This document shows, one piece after another, positions 43,312-51,871 of a stretch of 64,000 nucleotides of DNA. Position numbers and translations under genes: made by a program. Position 1 is the stretch's first letter; each line of letters opens with the position of its first letter. Source of the DNA: Halapricum desulfuricans. GTDB lineage: Archaea; Halobacteriota; Halobacteria; Halobacteriales; Haloarculaceae. The stretch is taken from contig NZ_CP064788.1 in NCBI RefSeq assembly GCF_017094525.1, positions 2,155,030 through 2,219,029 on the forward strand. The letters run 5' to 3'. The notes beneath the pieces were generated by a model that was given only the letters and a program-made list of their open reading frames with translations, did not search any database and was not told the DNA's origin.

Positions 43312-43317
43312 ACCTCC
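43312..43317 (-). promoter_or_regulatory. Strong Shine-Dalgarno site of the cobT-like gene
   Basis: The coding strand reads GGAGGT followed by a 6-base spacer and two consecutive ATG codons. It stands in the only gap of appreciable size (46 bp) inside the cobalamin operon, so this gene can be translated independently of the coupled neighbours. Confidence 0.65.
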
Positions 43318-43351
43318 GCGTTCTGTCTCCACGTGTCGTTCGATCGTACGT

Positions 43352-43897
43352 TCACAGTCGTTCCTCCGCGATTCTCGCGTCGGCGGGTCGATTGACGTTG
43401 ACCGCCAGCCGTTCGTCCTCCAGAACGAGCCGCCGTTCGGGCCCCTCGCCGACGACGTTGAGTCCCGTCGGCGCGAGGTCCCCGTCCGCGGTCTCGACGG
43501 TCGTGTCGACGCTGACGCCGAGGTCCCGCTTCAGGCCCGCCGGGACGGACACCGACAGCGACCCGCGCTCGTGGGCGTCGAGTACGGCCGAGACGACCGA
43601 GTCGATCAAAAGCGGCAGGTCGGCGGCGACCGTCAGTACCGGCTGCTCGACGGCCGACAGCGCCGTCTCCAGATCGGCGACGTAGCCCTCACCGGCGGTT
43701 TCGATCGTCGGGACGTCCACGTAAGCGGCCGTCTCGGGCGCGTGCGGCGAGACGACGGCGTGGGTCGTCTCCGCCGGTTCGGCGAGCGCCTCGAGGACGC
43801 GATCGATCATCGGTCGGCCGCCGATCTCGTAGAGCGGCTTCTCGACGGGCGCGTCGAGGCGGGTCCCGCGACCGCCGCACATCACCAGTGCGTCCAC
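43352..43897 (-). CDS. cobY: GTP:adenosylcobinamide-phosphate guanylyltransferase
   Basis: A 181-residue nucleotidyltransferase, the archaeal, non-orthologous replacement for bacterial CobU. It activates adenosylcobinamide phosphate with GTP. The N-terminus VDALVMCGGRGTRL and EKPLYEIGGRPMIDRVL is typical, and VAADLPLL is the metal-binding strand. It begins with GTG at 43897, seven bases after a GGGGGTGA ribosome-binding site, and overlaps cobS by 16 bp. ATP-type pyrophosphorylases of similar fold are excluded by context. Confidence 0.92.
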   Translation of the reverse strand: MDALVMCGGRGTRLDAPVEKPLYEIGGRPMIDRVLEALAEPAETTHAVVSPHAPETAAYVDVPTIETAGEGYVADLETALSAVEQPVLTVAADLPLLIDSVVSAVLDAHERGSLSVSVPAGLKRDLGVSVDTTVETADGDLAPTGLNVVGEGPERRLVLEDERLAVNVNRPADARIAEERL

Positions 43898-44640
43898 GCG
43901 ATCACCCCCGAATGGAGCGCGACGAGGCGCGCGAGTTCGTTCGTCGCGCCGAAGACGTCGCCGCTGACGCCTTCGACCGTCGAGCGGGCGAGCCACAGGA
44001 CCGCCCCGCCCGTCACGAGCGCGCCAACCGTCGCGACCGGGGCCGCGGGCGTCACTACGGCGAGCGCGACGGTCGGGACGACCGCTCCGGCCACCGGGAG
44101 CAGCGACGCCGACCCGGCGTGTTCGGTGAGAGCGGAGCCGAGTCCCTCGTGGGTCGCCTCGCCCAGGCAGACCAGGACTGCGACCGCTCCCTTCGCGCCG
44201 ACCTCGCTCGCGACGACGATCGACGCGACCGCGGCCCGGTCGCTCCCGCGGCCCGCCTCGGCCAGTCCGAACGCCGCGAGCGCCAGTCCGACCGTCACGA
44301 CCGACAGCGCCAGCGCGCCGCCGACGCCGATCGTCGTGTCCCGCATGACCTCGCGCCGTCTGACGGCGTCGCCGTGGACCGCCAGCGCGTCGCCCAGGTC
44401 CGTCAGGCCGTCGGCGTGGGCGACCCCGGTGAGCAGATACACCCACCCCAGGAACGCGGCCGCGGCCGTCGCGGGCGGCGCGAGCGCGACGAGCGGTATC
44501 GCCGCGAGCGCCCCGATCACGTACCCGGCGATCGGGAACGACGCAGGCCCCCGACGGAAGGCGTCCCAGGCGTCGTCGTCCTGCCCGACGGGCAGTCGCG
44601 TGAGGAAGCCGACCGCCCCGCGAACGGCGTCTACGGCCAC
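43882..44640 (-). CDS. cobS: Adenosylcobinamide-GDP ribazoletransferase (cobalamin synthase)
   Basis: A 252-residue integral membrane enzyme that joins adenosylcobinamide-GDP to alpha-ribazole (phosphate). Signatures are AVGFLTRLPVG at the N-terminus, the conserved HADGLTDLGDAL acidic site, DTTIGVGGALAL and seven or so helices. The start is GTG at 44640, just after GGGGTGAT and overlapping the cbiB stop by 10 bp. The frame continues upstream inside cbiB but is only a shadow there. It acts in the membrane together with CbiB. Confidence 0.93.
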   Translation of the reverse strand: MAVDAVRGAVGFLTRLPVGQDDDAWDAFRRGPASFPIAGYVIGALAAIPLVALAPPATAAAAFLGWVYLLTGVAHADGLTDLGDALAVHGDAVRRREVMRDTTIGVGGALALSVVTVGLALAAFGLAEAGRGSDRAAVASIVVASEVGAKGAVAVLVCLGEATHEGLGSALTEHAGSASLLPVAGAVVPTVALAVVTPAAPVATVGALVTGGAVLWLARSTVEGVSGDVFGATNELARLVALHSGVIAWTHW

Positions 44641-45557
44641 GCCATCACCCCGCCAGCGAGCATCGACAGGACGCCCGCGCCGGCGACGGTCCGGACCGCG
44701 CGCGCTCCGGTCTCGCGGTCCGGAACCGGCGCGCCCGGATTGAGGTCGTAGACGCCGGGCTTGGTCAGCCGGACCCCGAGCGCGACCGCGAGCGTCGCCA
44801 TCGGCCACCCCGAGTTCGGCGACGGCGGCTCGCGGGCCCACGACCGCGCGTCCGGGACTGCGCCGGGCCGGCGTGCGGCGATCGCGATCGCCACGGCGGC
44901 CACGCGGGCGGGGACAGCCATCACGAGGTCATCCAGGCGCGCGCTCGCCCAGCCGACCGGCTTCGACCGGTAGCCGAGCATCGAATCCAGCGTGTTGACG
45001 CCCTTGACCCACGCGGCCGCCGCGGCCCCGAACGCGAGCGCGGGCGTCGCTCCGAACGCCGTCGCGAACCGTGTGGCGACGACGAAGGCCAGCAGCGGCG
45101 CGAGCAGCCCGTCGGCGAGGTTCTCGGCGGCGCTCTCGACCGCGCCGCTCCGGAGTTCCCCCGGTGAGAGCGTCTCGGGATCGCGACCGACGAGCGCCGG
45201 GATCCGCTCGCGTGCCCGGTCGGGATCGGCGTCCGCGACCTCGACGACCTCGCGCGCGGTCTCGACCAGCGCGCGGAGACTCGTCGTCGAGAAGAGGACG
45301 AGCCCGGCCGCGAGCGCACCCGCGAGCCAGCCGGCACGGAGCGCACCCGCGACGACCAGCCAGGCCAGCGACCCCGCGAGTACGGGGATCACGGCGGCTG
45401 CGAGCGCCCCGACGAGCCGGGGACGGGACCACGCTCGATCGACTGGGCCGACGAGCCGGCCGAGATACGCGACCGGGTGGAGTCGGTTCGGCGGTTCGCC
45501 GACGAGGACGTCGAGTCCGCCCGCGAGCGCGATCGCCAGCACGGCGGCTTCGCTCAC
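44631..45557 (-). CDS. cbiB: Adenosylcobinamide-phosphate synthase
   Basis: A 308-residue membrane enzyme that attaches aminopropanol phosphate (or aminopropanol) to cobyric acid. Characteristic are LDVLVGEPPNRLHPVAYLG, the acidic AENLADGLLAPLLAF segment, VNTLDSMLGYR and PNSGWPMATLAVALGVRLTKPG. It starts with GTG at 45557, whose GTGA overlaps the stop of the HAD gene, with GGAGG nine bases upstream. Four or five helices are visible. Confidence 0.93.
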   Translation of the reverse strand: MSEAAVLAIALAGGLDVLVGEPPNRLHPVAYLGRLVGPVDRAWSRPRLVGALAAAVIPVLAGSLAWLVVAGALRAGWLAGALAAGLVLFSTTSLRALVETAREVVEVADADPDRARERIPALVGRDPETLSPGELRSGAVESAAENLADGLLAPLLAFVVATRFATAFGATPALAFGAAAAAWVKGVNTLDSMLGYRSKPVGWASARLDDLVMAVPARVAAVAIAIAARRPGAVPDARSWAREPPSPNSGWPMATLAVALGVRLTKPGVYDLNPGAPVPDRETGARAVRTVAGAGVLSMLAGGVMAWP

Positions 45558-46177
45558 TGCTGGTCCCTCCAGCGAGCGGCCAGTTCCGGAAGCGACCGCT
45601 CCGAGAGGAGGGTCGCCTCGGGCGCGGCCCCGTCGGTTTCGGGATCGTCGCCGACGTGCAGCAGATCGGTCGGAGTCGTGTCGAGCGCGTCGGCGACGGC
45701 CTCGAACGCCCGGCGGTCGGGCTTGCGCCAGCCGCAGTCGACGCTCGTGACGACAGCGTCGAAGTGCTCGTCGTCCAGTGTGGATCGTTCCAGCGACCGT
45801 TCGACCAGTCCGGGGACGCTGCAGTTCGAGCAGACGCCGACCGGGCCGACGCTCGCGGCCGCATCGACGGCCGCGACAGCACCATCGCGTGTCCGGACCG
45901 GCGACTCGAACGCCGCCAGCACGGCCGCCCGGACGGTCGGCGTCGCCGGGTCGCGTCCGCGACTCCGGAGCGCGGCGACGACGTGTGCGACCAGCGAGCC
46001 CTCCCGACCGGGCTCGACCTGCCGGTGCGGCTCCGCGTAGACGCGCGCCCAATCGTCCGGAATGTCGACCCCTCGCCGATCGAGCGCGTCGGAGACGGCA
46101 GCGGCCGGATCGTCGGGCCGTTCGACCGACAGCAACGTTCCGAAGCAGTCGAACGAGATTGGCTGGGAGGCGTGCAC
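45554..46177 (-). CDS. HAD-superfamily hydrolase within the cobalamin operon
   Basis: A 207-residue HAD phosphatase. Motif I is FDCFGTLLS (nucleophile and general acid Asp, here D-C-F, with the second Asp replaced by Phe as in dehalogenase-type members), motif II is GVCSNCS, motif III includes WRKPDRR and motif IV HVGDDPETD. The operon lacks any other candidate for the alpha-ribazole-5'-phosphate (or adenosylcobalamin-5'-phosphate) phosphatase, so that role is plausible by context, though phosphatase activity with a DxF motif is uncertain. It starts at GTG 46177, five bases after btuF. Confidence 0.78.
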   Translation of the reverse strand: MHASQPISFDCFGTLLSVERPDDPAAAVSDALDRRGVDIPDDWARVYAEPHRQVEPGREGSLVAHVVAALRSRGRDPATPTVRAAVLAAFESPVRTRDGAVAAVDAAASVGPVGVCSNCSVPGLVERSLERSTLDDEHFDAVVTSVDCGWRKPDRRAFEAVADALDTTPTDLLHVGDDPETDGAAPEATLLSERSLPELAARWRDQQ

Positions 46178-46182
46178 GTGTC

Positions 46183-47355
46183 TCAGCGACGCCGCGCGAG
46201 CAGTCCCGAGGCGACCAGCGCGAGCAGTGCCGCGACGGGGCCGAAGCCGGGTCCGAACCCGCTTCCGGAGTCGGTTGTCGGCGCTTCCGTTGTGGGTGCG
46301 TCGGTCGCCCCGCCGTCGGATTCAGTCGTGACAGCGTCTCGTTCGGTCTCCGTGACCGTCTGTGTCTCGCTCGCACCGTCCGGGTTGAACGCCGCCGAGA
46401 GCTCCTGCAACGGCTCGGTCACCCGCGGCCCGGGCTGGCTGATGAAGTTCGCGTTCACCCTGACGATCTGGTCGTTCCGGACGGCAGTCGTGGCGTTGAT
46501 CGCGGGGCTCTTGGGGAGTTCCCGTCCCTCCGGCACGACGATCCAGTCAGGATTCTCTGCGGCGATCACCTCCTCGCTGATCTCACCGTACGTCCGGATG
46601 TCTGCCGCGGCCGCGACGTTGTCGCCGCCCGCCGTCGCGATCACGTCGCCGATGAACGTGTCCGGGCCGGCCGTCCAGCCGCCGCCCATCGCGTAGTAGA
46701 CGGTCGGGTTCTCGCCGTCGGTCGCGCTCGCACGCACTTCCTCGACTGTCGCGTTCATCGCGTCGGCGACTGTGGCGGCCCCCTCACAGGCGCCGACGAG
46801 CTGTCCAGTCAGGCGGGTCTTTTCGGTCACGTCCGAGATCGAACTCGCTCCTTCGAAGTGGACGACGGTAAACCCGTTATCGCGAAGCGTCTCTATGTCG
46901 TCCTCGTCGATGATGTTCGCCGCGAGCACCACGTCGGGCTCGAGGTCGACGATGTTCTCGACGATCGCGTTCTGATTCGCACCGAGGACGTTCGTCCGAT
47001 TCTGGGAGCCGTTCAGGTACGCCGTCGTGTACCCGGTCGGGAGTCCGACGACCGTCTCTTCGGCGTCGATCGCCCACATCGTCTGGGCGACGCTCGCGCC
47101 GAGCGCGACCACGCGGTCAGGTTCCTCCTCGATCGTGACCGGCTCCCCGGTCGCGTCTGTCACCTCGACCGGGAACGAACAGTTTTCGCTCTGTAGCGCG
47201 GCCGACTGCCCGGGACCGAGTGACGCCGTGTCGTTCTGAAGGCCCTGTCGTTCCGTCGGTGCAACTGTCTGTGCCGGTGCGCTCGCCGCGACCCCGCCGG
47301 TCGAGACGACCACCAGCAGCATTACCGCGACGACTGCAAGTCGTAATCGTGCCAT
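46183..47355 (-). CDS. btuF: Corrinoid ABC transporter substrate-binding protein with PGF-CTERM anchor
   Basis: A 390-residue exported protein. A Sec signal (residues 1-25) is followed by a BtuF/FepB-type periplasmic-binding fold (VTIEEEPDRVVALGASVAQTMWAI, LEPDVVLAANI, WTAGPDTFIGDVIATAGGDN, NPDWIVVPE). A Thr/Glu/Asp-rich linker leads to the C-terminal sorting signal GFGPGFGP, a helix and a final RRR. This matches PGF-CTERM, processed by archaeosortase A, which attaches a lipid. There is no N-terminal lipobox. The ATG at 47355 fits a leaderless message from the palindromic TATA at 47383-47390. It captures corrinoids for BtuCD. Confidence 0.92.
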   Translation of the reverse strand: MARLRLAVVAVMLLVVVSTGGVAASAPAQTVAPTERQGLQNDTASLGPGQSAALQSENCSFPVEVTDATGEPVTIEEEPDRVVALGASVAQTMWAIDAEETVVGLPTGYTTAYLNGSQNRTNVLGANQNAIVENIVDLEPDVVLAANIIDEDDIETLRDNGFTVVHFEGASSISDVTEKTRLTGQLVGACEGAATVADAMNATVEEVRASATDGENPTVYYAMGGGWTAGPDTFIGDVIATAGGDNVAAAADIRTYGEISEEVIAAENPDWIVVPEGRELPKSPAINATTAVRNDQIVRVNANFISQPGPRVTEPLQELSAAFNPDGASETQTVTETERDAVTTESDGGATDAPTTEAPTTDSGSGFGPGFGPVAALLALVASGLLARRR

Positions 47356-47416
47356 CACCTCCCCCGTTGCGGACAGTCCAATAAATATTTACCTAATGCA
47401 AATCGACTTGGGGTAG
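47356..47416. promoter_or_regulatory. Bidirectional promoter with a shared palindromic TATA box (AAATATTT) between btuF and btuC
   Basis: The 61-bp gap has one clear TATA element, the perfect palindrome AAATATTT at 47383-47390. Its centre is about 31 bases from both divergent start codons (47355 and 47417), which fits almost leaderless transcripts in both directions. No second TATA is visible for either gene. Confidence 0.6.
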
Positions 47417-48517
47417 ATGCGAGTCAGACGTCGAACCACGCTCTGGTCGAGCGGGCTGCTCGCGGCGCTGGTCGCGGTCGTACTCACGAGTGCGACGATC
47501 GGGCCGGTCGAGCTGAGCCTGCCGGTCGTCGCGAAGGCGACGCTGAACGCCGTCGGCGTCCCGGCCGGCGTCTCGCTTTCGACCGAGACGGCGTCGCTCG
47601 CCGGCCTGTCGGTACCGTGGCCGGGGATCGACGTCCGGTACGCCTACCCCTTCGCGTTCGGCGTGCCCGAGACGAGCGAACTCATCGTCCGGCAGGTGCG
47701 CCTGCCGCGGATCGTCCTCGGGGCGGTCGTGGGCTTCTCGCTCGGCACCGCCGGAGCGGTCATGCAGGGCTTCTTCCGGAACCCGATGGCCGACCCGTCG
47801 ATCATCGGCGTCTCGACCGGCGCGGCCGTCGGTGCGGTCGCGACCATCGCGCTCCCGGCGCTGCTCCCGTTCGGGCTCCAGACGGCGGCCTTTGTCGGCG
47901 CGGTCGTGACGGCCTTCGTCGTCTATCTGCTCGCGACCGAAGACGGTCGGACGCCGGTCGCGACGCTGTTGCTCGCCGGCGTGGCCGTCCAGACGTTTCT
48001 CGGCGCCGTCGTCTCGTTTCTGCTGCTCCAGAGCGGCGAGAGCCTCGAGGAGGCCGTCTACTGGCTGATGGGCAACCTCCACGGCGTCGGCTGGGACGAG
48101 GTCGCCACGACGCTGCCGGCGACTGTCGTCCTGTTCGGTGCGCTGGTTCCGTTCGCGCGCGACCTCAACGTCCTCATGCTCGGCGAGGCGGACGCGCGGA
48201 CGCTGGGTATCCCCGTCGAGTGGACCAAGCGCCTGCTGCTGGCGCTGTCAAGTCTACTGACGGCCGCCGCGGTCGCCGTCGCCGGCGTCATCGGCTTCGT
48301 CGGGCTGATCGTCCCACACATGATGCGGCTGGTCGTCGGCCCGGACCACCGCGTGCTGTTGCCGACCAGCGCGCTCGCCGGGGCGGTCTTTCTGGTCGTG
48401 ACCGACACGCTCGCCCGCGCGAACCCCCAGGAGCTGCCAGTCGGGATCGTCACCGCCGCGCTCGGCGCGCCGTTCTTCCTGTTCCTGCTTCGTCGCCGGG
48501 AGGTGCACGAGCTGTGA
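47417..48517 (+). CDS. btuC: Corrinoid ABC transporter permease
   Basis: A 366-residue FecCD-family permease with about ten helices. [44 protein letters not shown] carries the family-typical AxxGxxxQ and N-P-LADP region. [27 protein letters not shown] is the L-loop that contacts the ATPase. A periplasmic loop of about 40 residues follows helix 1. It works with BtuF and BtuD, and in Halobacterium the homologous system imports B12. The stop overlaps btuD (GTGA). Confidence 0.94.
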   Translation: MRVRRRTTLWSSGLLAALVAVVLTSATIGPVELSLPVVAKATLNAVGVPAGVSLSTETASLAGLSVPWPGIDVRYAYPFAFGVPETSELIVRQVRLPRIVLGAVVGFSLGTAGAVMQGFFRNPMADPSIIGVSTGAAVGAVATIALPALLPFGLQTAAFVGAVVTAFVVYLLATEDGRTPVATLLLAGVAVQTFLGAVVSFLLLQSGESLEEAVYWLMGNLHGVGWDEVATTLPATVVLFGALVPFARDLNVLMLGEADARTLGIPVEWTKRLLLALSSLLTAAAVAVAGVIGFVGLIVPHMMRLVVGPDHRVLLPTSALAGAVFLVVTDTLARANPQELPVGIVTAALGAPFFLFLLRRREVHEL

Positions 48518-49770
48518 GCGATCTGCTCGAAATCTCGGACGTCTCGGTCGCGTTCGGTGACGCTCGCGTGCTCGACTCGGTCTCGCTCTCGGTCGGGCGC
48601 GGGGAGTTCGTCGGCCTCGTCGGCCCGAACGGCGCCGGCAAGACGACGCTGCTGCGGGCGATCAACGGCGTCCGCGCACCCGACGACGGAACCGTCCGCG
48701 TCGACGGTGATCGACTGACCGATCGCTCGACGAAAGCCTGGAGTCGGCGGGTCGCAACCGTCCCCCAGGACACCGGCGTCTCCTTCGCCTTCGACGTCGA
48801 AGCCGTCGTCGAGATGGGGCGCGCTCCACACCGGCGGCGCACCCAGTTCGGCACCTCCGAGCGCGACCGCCGCCGGGTCGAGGACGCCCTGGAACTGACG
48901 AACACCGCCGATCTGCGGGACCGCCCGATCGACGAACTCTCCGGCGGCGAGCGCCAGCGCGTGTTCGTCGCCCGCGCGCTGGCTCAGGACACGCCGCTGC
49001 TGGCGCTGGACGAACCGACCGCGAGCCTCGACGTCAACCATCAGGTCGAGATCCTCCGGCTCGTGAGCGACCTCGTCGGCGACGGCCGGGCGGCCCTGGC
49101 GGCGATCCACGACCTCGAACTCGCCGCGCGCTTCTGTGACCGGCTCGCGCTGCTGTCGAACGGACGGATACGGGCGGTCGGCCCGCCGGAGTCGGTGCTC
49201 CGGTCGGACGCGTTGGATCCCGCTTTCGAGACGACCACGGCGGTCGCGACGAACCCAGTCACCGGAACGCCGGCCGTGACCGCCGGGGCCGACCGGTCCG
49301 GCGACGACGGTCGACGCGTGCACGTCGTCGGCGGCGGGCGCGTCGGCTCGCGGGCGATCGCGAGCCTGCAACGGGCGGGCCACGAACCGAGCGCGGGCGT
49401 CCTCCGGAGCGGCGATCTGGCGCTCGAGACGGCGGCGTCGCTCGACGTTCCAGTGGCAACGACCCCCGCCGCAGGCCCGGTCGATCCCGACGCCGTCGCG
49501 GCCGCACACGAACTGACCGCCGACGCGTCGGTCGTCGTTCTCGCTGACGTCGAGGTCGGCCCCCGCCAGTGGGCGCTCGATCTCGCGGACGGTGCGCCGG
49601 CGGTCGTCCTGCTGGAGGAACGGCCCCTCGCGGACCGACTGCACGGGGGCGAGCGCGCGCGAGAGCGATACGAAACCCTCCGACATCGGGCGACGACCGC
49701 CGACCCGGAGGCGCTCCCCTCGGCGGTCGAGTCGGCTGTCGGAACGATCGAACGGCCGGCCGACGATTGA
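48514..49770 (+). CDS. btuD: Corrinoid ABC transporter ATPase with a C-terminal Rossmann-like extension
   Basis: A 418-residue protein. The ATPase domain (residues 1-255) has Walker [10 protein letters not shown], the signature LSGGERQR, Walker [11 protein letters not shown], and a His in AAIHDLELA. From about 265 a second domain begins [29 protein letters not shown] and runs to the end. It has a Rossmann-like pattern and no function that I can name; homologues of this layout occur in other haloarchaeal BtuD proteins. The GTG at 48514 is the start by overlap with btuC. Confidence 0.92.
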   Translation: MSDLLEISDVSVAFGDARVLDSVSLSVGRGEFVGLVGPNGAGKTTLLRAINGVRAPDDGTVRVDGDRLTDRSTKAWSRRVATVPQDTGVSFAFDVEAVVEMGRAPHRRRTQFGTSERDRRRVEDALELTNTADLRDRPIDELSGGERQRVFVARALAQDTPLLALDEPTASLDVNHQVEILRLVSDLVGDGRAALAAIHDLELAARFCDRLALLSNGRIRAVGPPESVLRSDALDPAFETTTAVATNPVTGTPAVTAGADRSGDDGRRVHVVGGGRVGSRAIASLQRAGHEPSAGVLRSGDLALETAASLDVPVATTPAAGPVDPDAVAAAHELTADASVVVLADVEVGPRQWALDLADGAPAVVLLEERPLADRLHGGERARERYETLRHRATTADPEALPSAVESAVGTIERPADD

Positions 49771-49826
49771 GGACTGTCAAGGCGATCGAACGGACGGCCA
49801 GCGATCGACCGGGACACCAGCGCTGT

Positions 49827-50264
49827 CTACGGTTCCCGTCTCGCGAACAGGATCAATCCGACCATCGAGCAAACGACCTCACCGTCGACATGGGTCTCGA
49901 CGCGGACGTCGACTTTCCCGTAGGCGTCGCTCCAGGGTTCAGTCGCGACGACTTCGGTCCGGGCCGACAGCGTGTCGCCCGGCCGGACGGGGTCGTACCA
50001 TCGGAGTTCGTCGACGCCGAGCGCGCCGCGCGTGGCGGCCCGTTCGAGGAACCCGTCGACCAGCACCCGCATCGTCATCGCGGCGGTGTGCCAGCCGCTG
50101 GCGACCAGCCCGCCGAACGGCGACTCGGCAGCGGCCTCGCCGTCGACGTGAAACGGCTGGGGGTCGTACTGGCGGGCGAACTCGACGATCTCATCCCGGG
50201 AGACCGTGTACGAACCGAACGTCTCCGTCTCGCCAACGGAGATGTCTTCGAAATAGATCGGCAT
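49827..50264 (-). CDS. MaoC-like hot-dog-fold hydratase
   Basis: A 145-residue single-domain (R)-specific enoyl-CoA hydratase-like protein. The active-site hydratase motif YDPQPFHVDGEAAAES with its Asp and His is visible at about residues 35-50. SGWHTAAMTMRVLVDG and RWYDPVRPGDTL complete the family pattern. It could act in fatty-acid or polyhydroxyalkanoate metabolism or on mesaconyl-type CoA esters. No linked CoA-metabolism genes are seen. The ATG at 50264 is chosen; the frame continues upstream only as a shadow of trxA. Confidence 0.85.
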   Translation of the reverse strand: MPIYFEDISVGETETFGSYTVSRDEIVEFARQYDPQPFHVDGEAAAESPFGGLVASGWHTAAMTMRVLVDGFLERAATRGALGVDELRWYDPVRPGDTLSARTEVVATEPWSDAYGKVDVRVETHVDGEVVCSMVGLILFARREP

Positions 50265-50344
50265 ACGGCCGCTACGGCTAGTTCGGGCAAAAAACGACCG
50301 GTGCCGGAACCAGCACCTCGAAAAGCGGACCGACGCGACCGGCC

Positions 50345-50749
50345 CTAGTTGAGGTGCTGCTCGATCTGGGAGACGTAGTGGGACTTGTCGCGGACCCCGA
50401 CCATCTGCTCGGCCGTCTCGCCGTCGACCGCGAGCACGACGGTCGGCACGCCGCGGACGCCGTACTGCGCCGCGAGCTGCTGGTGGGCGTCGACGTCGAC
50501 CTTGGCGACGGCGGCGTCGGTCTCTTCGGCGATGTCTTCGGTGATCGGCTCGAGCATCTGGCATGGACCACACCAGTCCGCGTAGAAGTCCACGAGCACG
50601 ACGTCGTAGTCCCCGAGAATCTCCTGATAGTGGTCGGAACTCTCGACGTGGATTGGCTCGTCCGGCGTCTCCGCACCGGCCGAATCGTCGGACTGCAACT
50701 CCTGCATCTTCTGTTGCTTGATTTCTTCGAGGTCGTCTGCTTCACTCAT
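50345..50749 (-). CDS. trxA: Thioredoxin
   Basis: A 134-residue thioredoxin. The redox centre is DFYADWCGPCQMLEP (residues about 54-68) and the cis-Pro loop is VRGVPTVVL. About 35 acidic, Gln-rich residues precede the fold, longer than in bacterial thioredoxins but common in haloarchaea. The ATG at 50749 is preferred; a TATTAAG box about 30 bases upstream supports it. The 400-bp gap beyond (50750-51152) holds only promoter elements and no supported gene. Confidence 0.93.
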   Translation of the reverse strand: MSEADDLEEIKQQKMQELQSDDSAGAETPDEPIHVESSDHYQEILGDYDVVLVDFYADWCGPCQMLEPITEDIAEETDAAVAKVDVDAHQQLAAQYGVRGVPTVVLAVDGETAEQMVGVRDKSHYVSQIEQHLN

Positions 50750-51096
50750 TGTATCGTCCCGTAGTCGGTCACCCTTCTTAATAGTTTTGACCTTATCATA
50801 CAATATTATCTGGGGAGAATAGGCTGGACAGACCTCGGACGCCAGCACGGATGCCTGTAGCGCGGAAACAGGCGGATAGCGGTTCGCTACGCGCACAATA
50901 TCAGTCTCGCACGATCCGGATTTCGACGCGTGTTCGCGGTTCACTCTCGACGGTCCGCCGGATCGGTCTGTCACGGCGTTTCGATCCGGGGACGTACAGA
51001 CGCGTCTCCGTTCGCGTTCGTACATCGGAACGGTCCACGGTCCTCGATTTGGATCGCTATTTCCCGCCCGAGCGGACGTATACGTCAGGTTTAGCG

Positions 51097-51110
51097 GTAG
51101 TGTACATTAC
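51097..51110. promoter_or_regulatory. Palindromic putative operator upstream of the HTH regulator gene
   Basis: GTAGTGTACATTAC is an imperfect palindrome matching its reverse complement at 12 of 14 positions, centred on TGTACA. A TTTTACG TATA-like box follows at about 51119-51125, some 30 bases before the regulator ATG. The position just upstream of the TATA box would suit autoregulation. Confidence 0.4.
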
Positions 51111-51152
51111 TCACAAGGCTTTTACGCAGGCTCTGCCAATAGTCTAGCACCA

Positions 51153-51545
51153 ATGTCACAGCCGATGACGGAGTACCTCTCGCAGGACATGCACTGTGAG
51201 GGGCTTCTCGAATGCATTCACGGGCTCAAAGAGCTCGACAAGGAGGTGTTTCGGACGCTGTCCGACGCCGACGATCCGATGACGGTCGACGAGATCGCCG
51301 AGGAAGTCGAGCGCGAGCGCTCGACGGCCTACCGATCGGTCCAGCGGCTCCTCTCGTCGGGATTCATCCAGAAAGAGCAGGTGAACTACGATCAGGGCGG
51401 GTACTACCACGTCTATCACCCGACCGATCCGGACCAGATCGCGGACGATATGCAGCGGGTACTCAACGACTGGTACGCCAAGATGGGGCAACTCATCAGC
51501 GAGTTCCGCGAACAGTACCGCGACTCAACGCCCGTCGAGCAGTGA
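51153..51545 (+). CDS. Winged-helix transcriptional regulator (TrmB-like HTH)
   Basis: A 130-residue DNA-binding protein. The winged helix spans about residues 28-75: TLSDADDPMTVDEIAEEVERERSTAYRSVQRLLSSGFIQKEQV. The following hydrophobic-acidic helix (DDMQRVLNDWYAKMGQLISEF) looks like a dimerisation coiled coil. It has no ligand-binding domain, so it resembles the short, single-domain TrmB-type regulators of haloarchaea. Two cysteines close to the N-terminus (CEGLLEC) could sense redox state or metal; this is inference. It is a separately transcribed gene with a palindrome before its TATA box. Confidence 0.82.
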   Translation: MSQPMTEYLSQDMHCEGLLECIHGLKELDKEVFRTLSDADDPMTVDEIAEEVERERSTAYRSVQRLLSSGFIQKEQVNYDQGGYYHVYHPTDPDQIADDMQRVLNDWYAKMGQLISEFREQYRDSTPVEQ

Positions 51546-51581
51546 AAACGGACGCCGGTGTCCCGGCGGGCACCCCGTCCG

Positions 51582-51779
51582 TCACGCCAGCGCTATCGGA
51601 AGCCCGAACGTCACGACGAGTCCGACCGCGAGTACGGCCGCACCGATCGCGATCTGTCGGTTTGTGAACTCGCTCTGGGGGGCGGTGCTCCGCAGCGGCG
51701 GAGCCCGTGCCGGTAGCGAGACGTTCTCGGGGTCGTACGCTTTCGCTCGTTCGTCGTCGTGGGTCGTCTCCTCGTCCAT
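51582..51779 (-). CDS. Small single-pass membrane protein
   Basis: A 65-residue protein with an acidic N-terminus (MDEETTHDDERAKAYDPENV), a short Pro-rich stretch and one C-terminal helix (about residues 43-63). This layout recurs in haloarchaeal small proteins of unknown function. The ATG at 51779 is the only plausible start. It converges with the HTH regulator gene and diverges from the next membrane-protein gene. Confidence 0.62.
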   Translation of the reverse strand: MDEETTHDDERAKAYDPENVSLPARAPPLRSTAPQSEFTNRQIAIGAAVLAVGLVVTFGLPIALA

Positions 51780-51871
51780 GTCCCGGCGTTCGACCGCGAG
51801 CGTCTTCTAGATGTCGGACGACCACGCGCACACCGATGGGCTCTTCTGGGACGGTCGTCCTCTCTATATGT

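Noticed and set aside
47617-48510. Upstream part of the long frame containing btuD as an N-terminal domain
   Set aside because: It is the +1 shadow of btuC; composition is basic and the GTG overlapping the btuC stop is the expected start.
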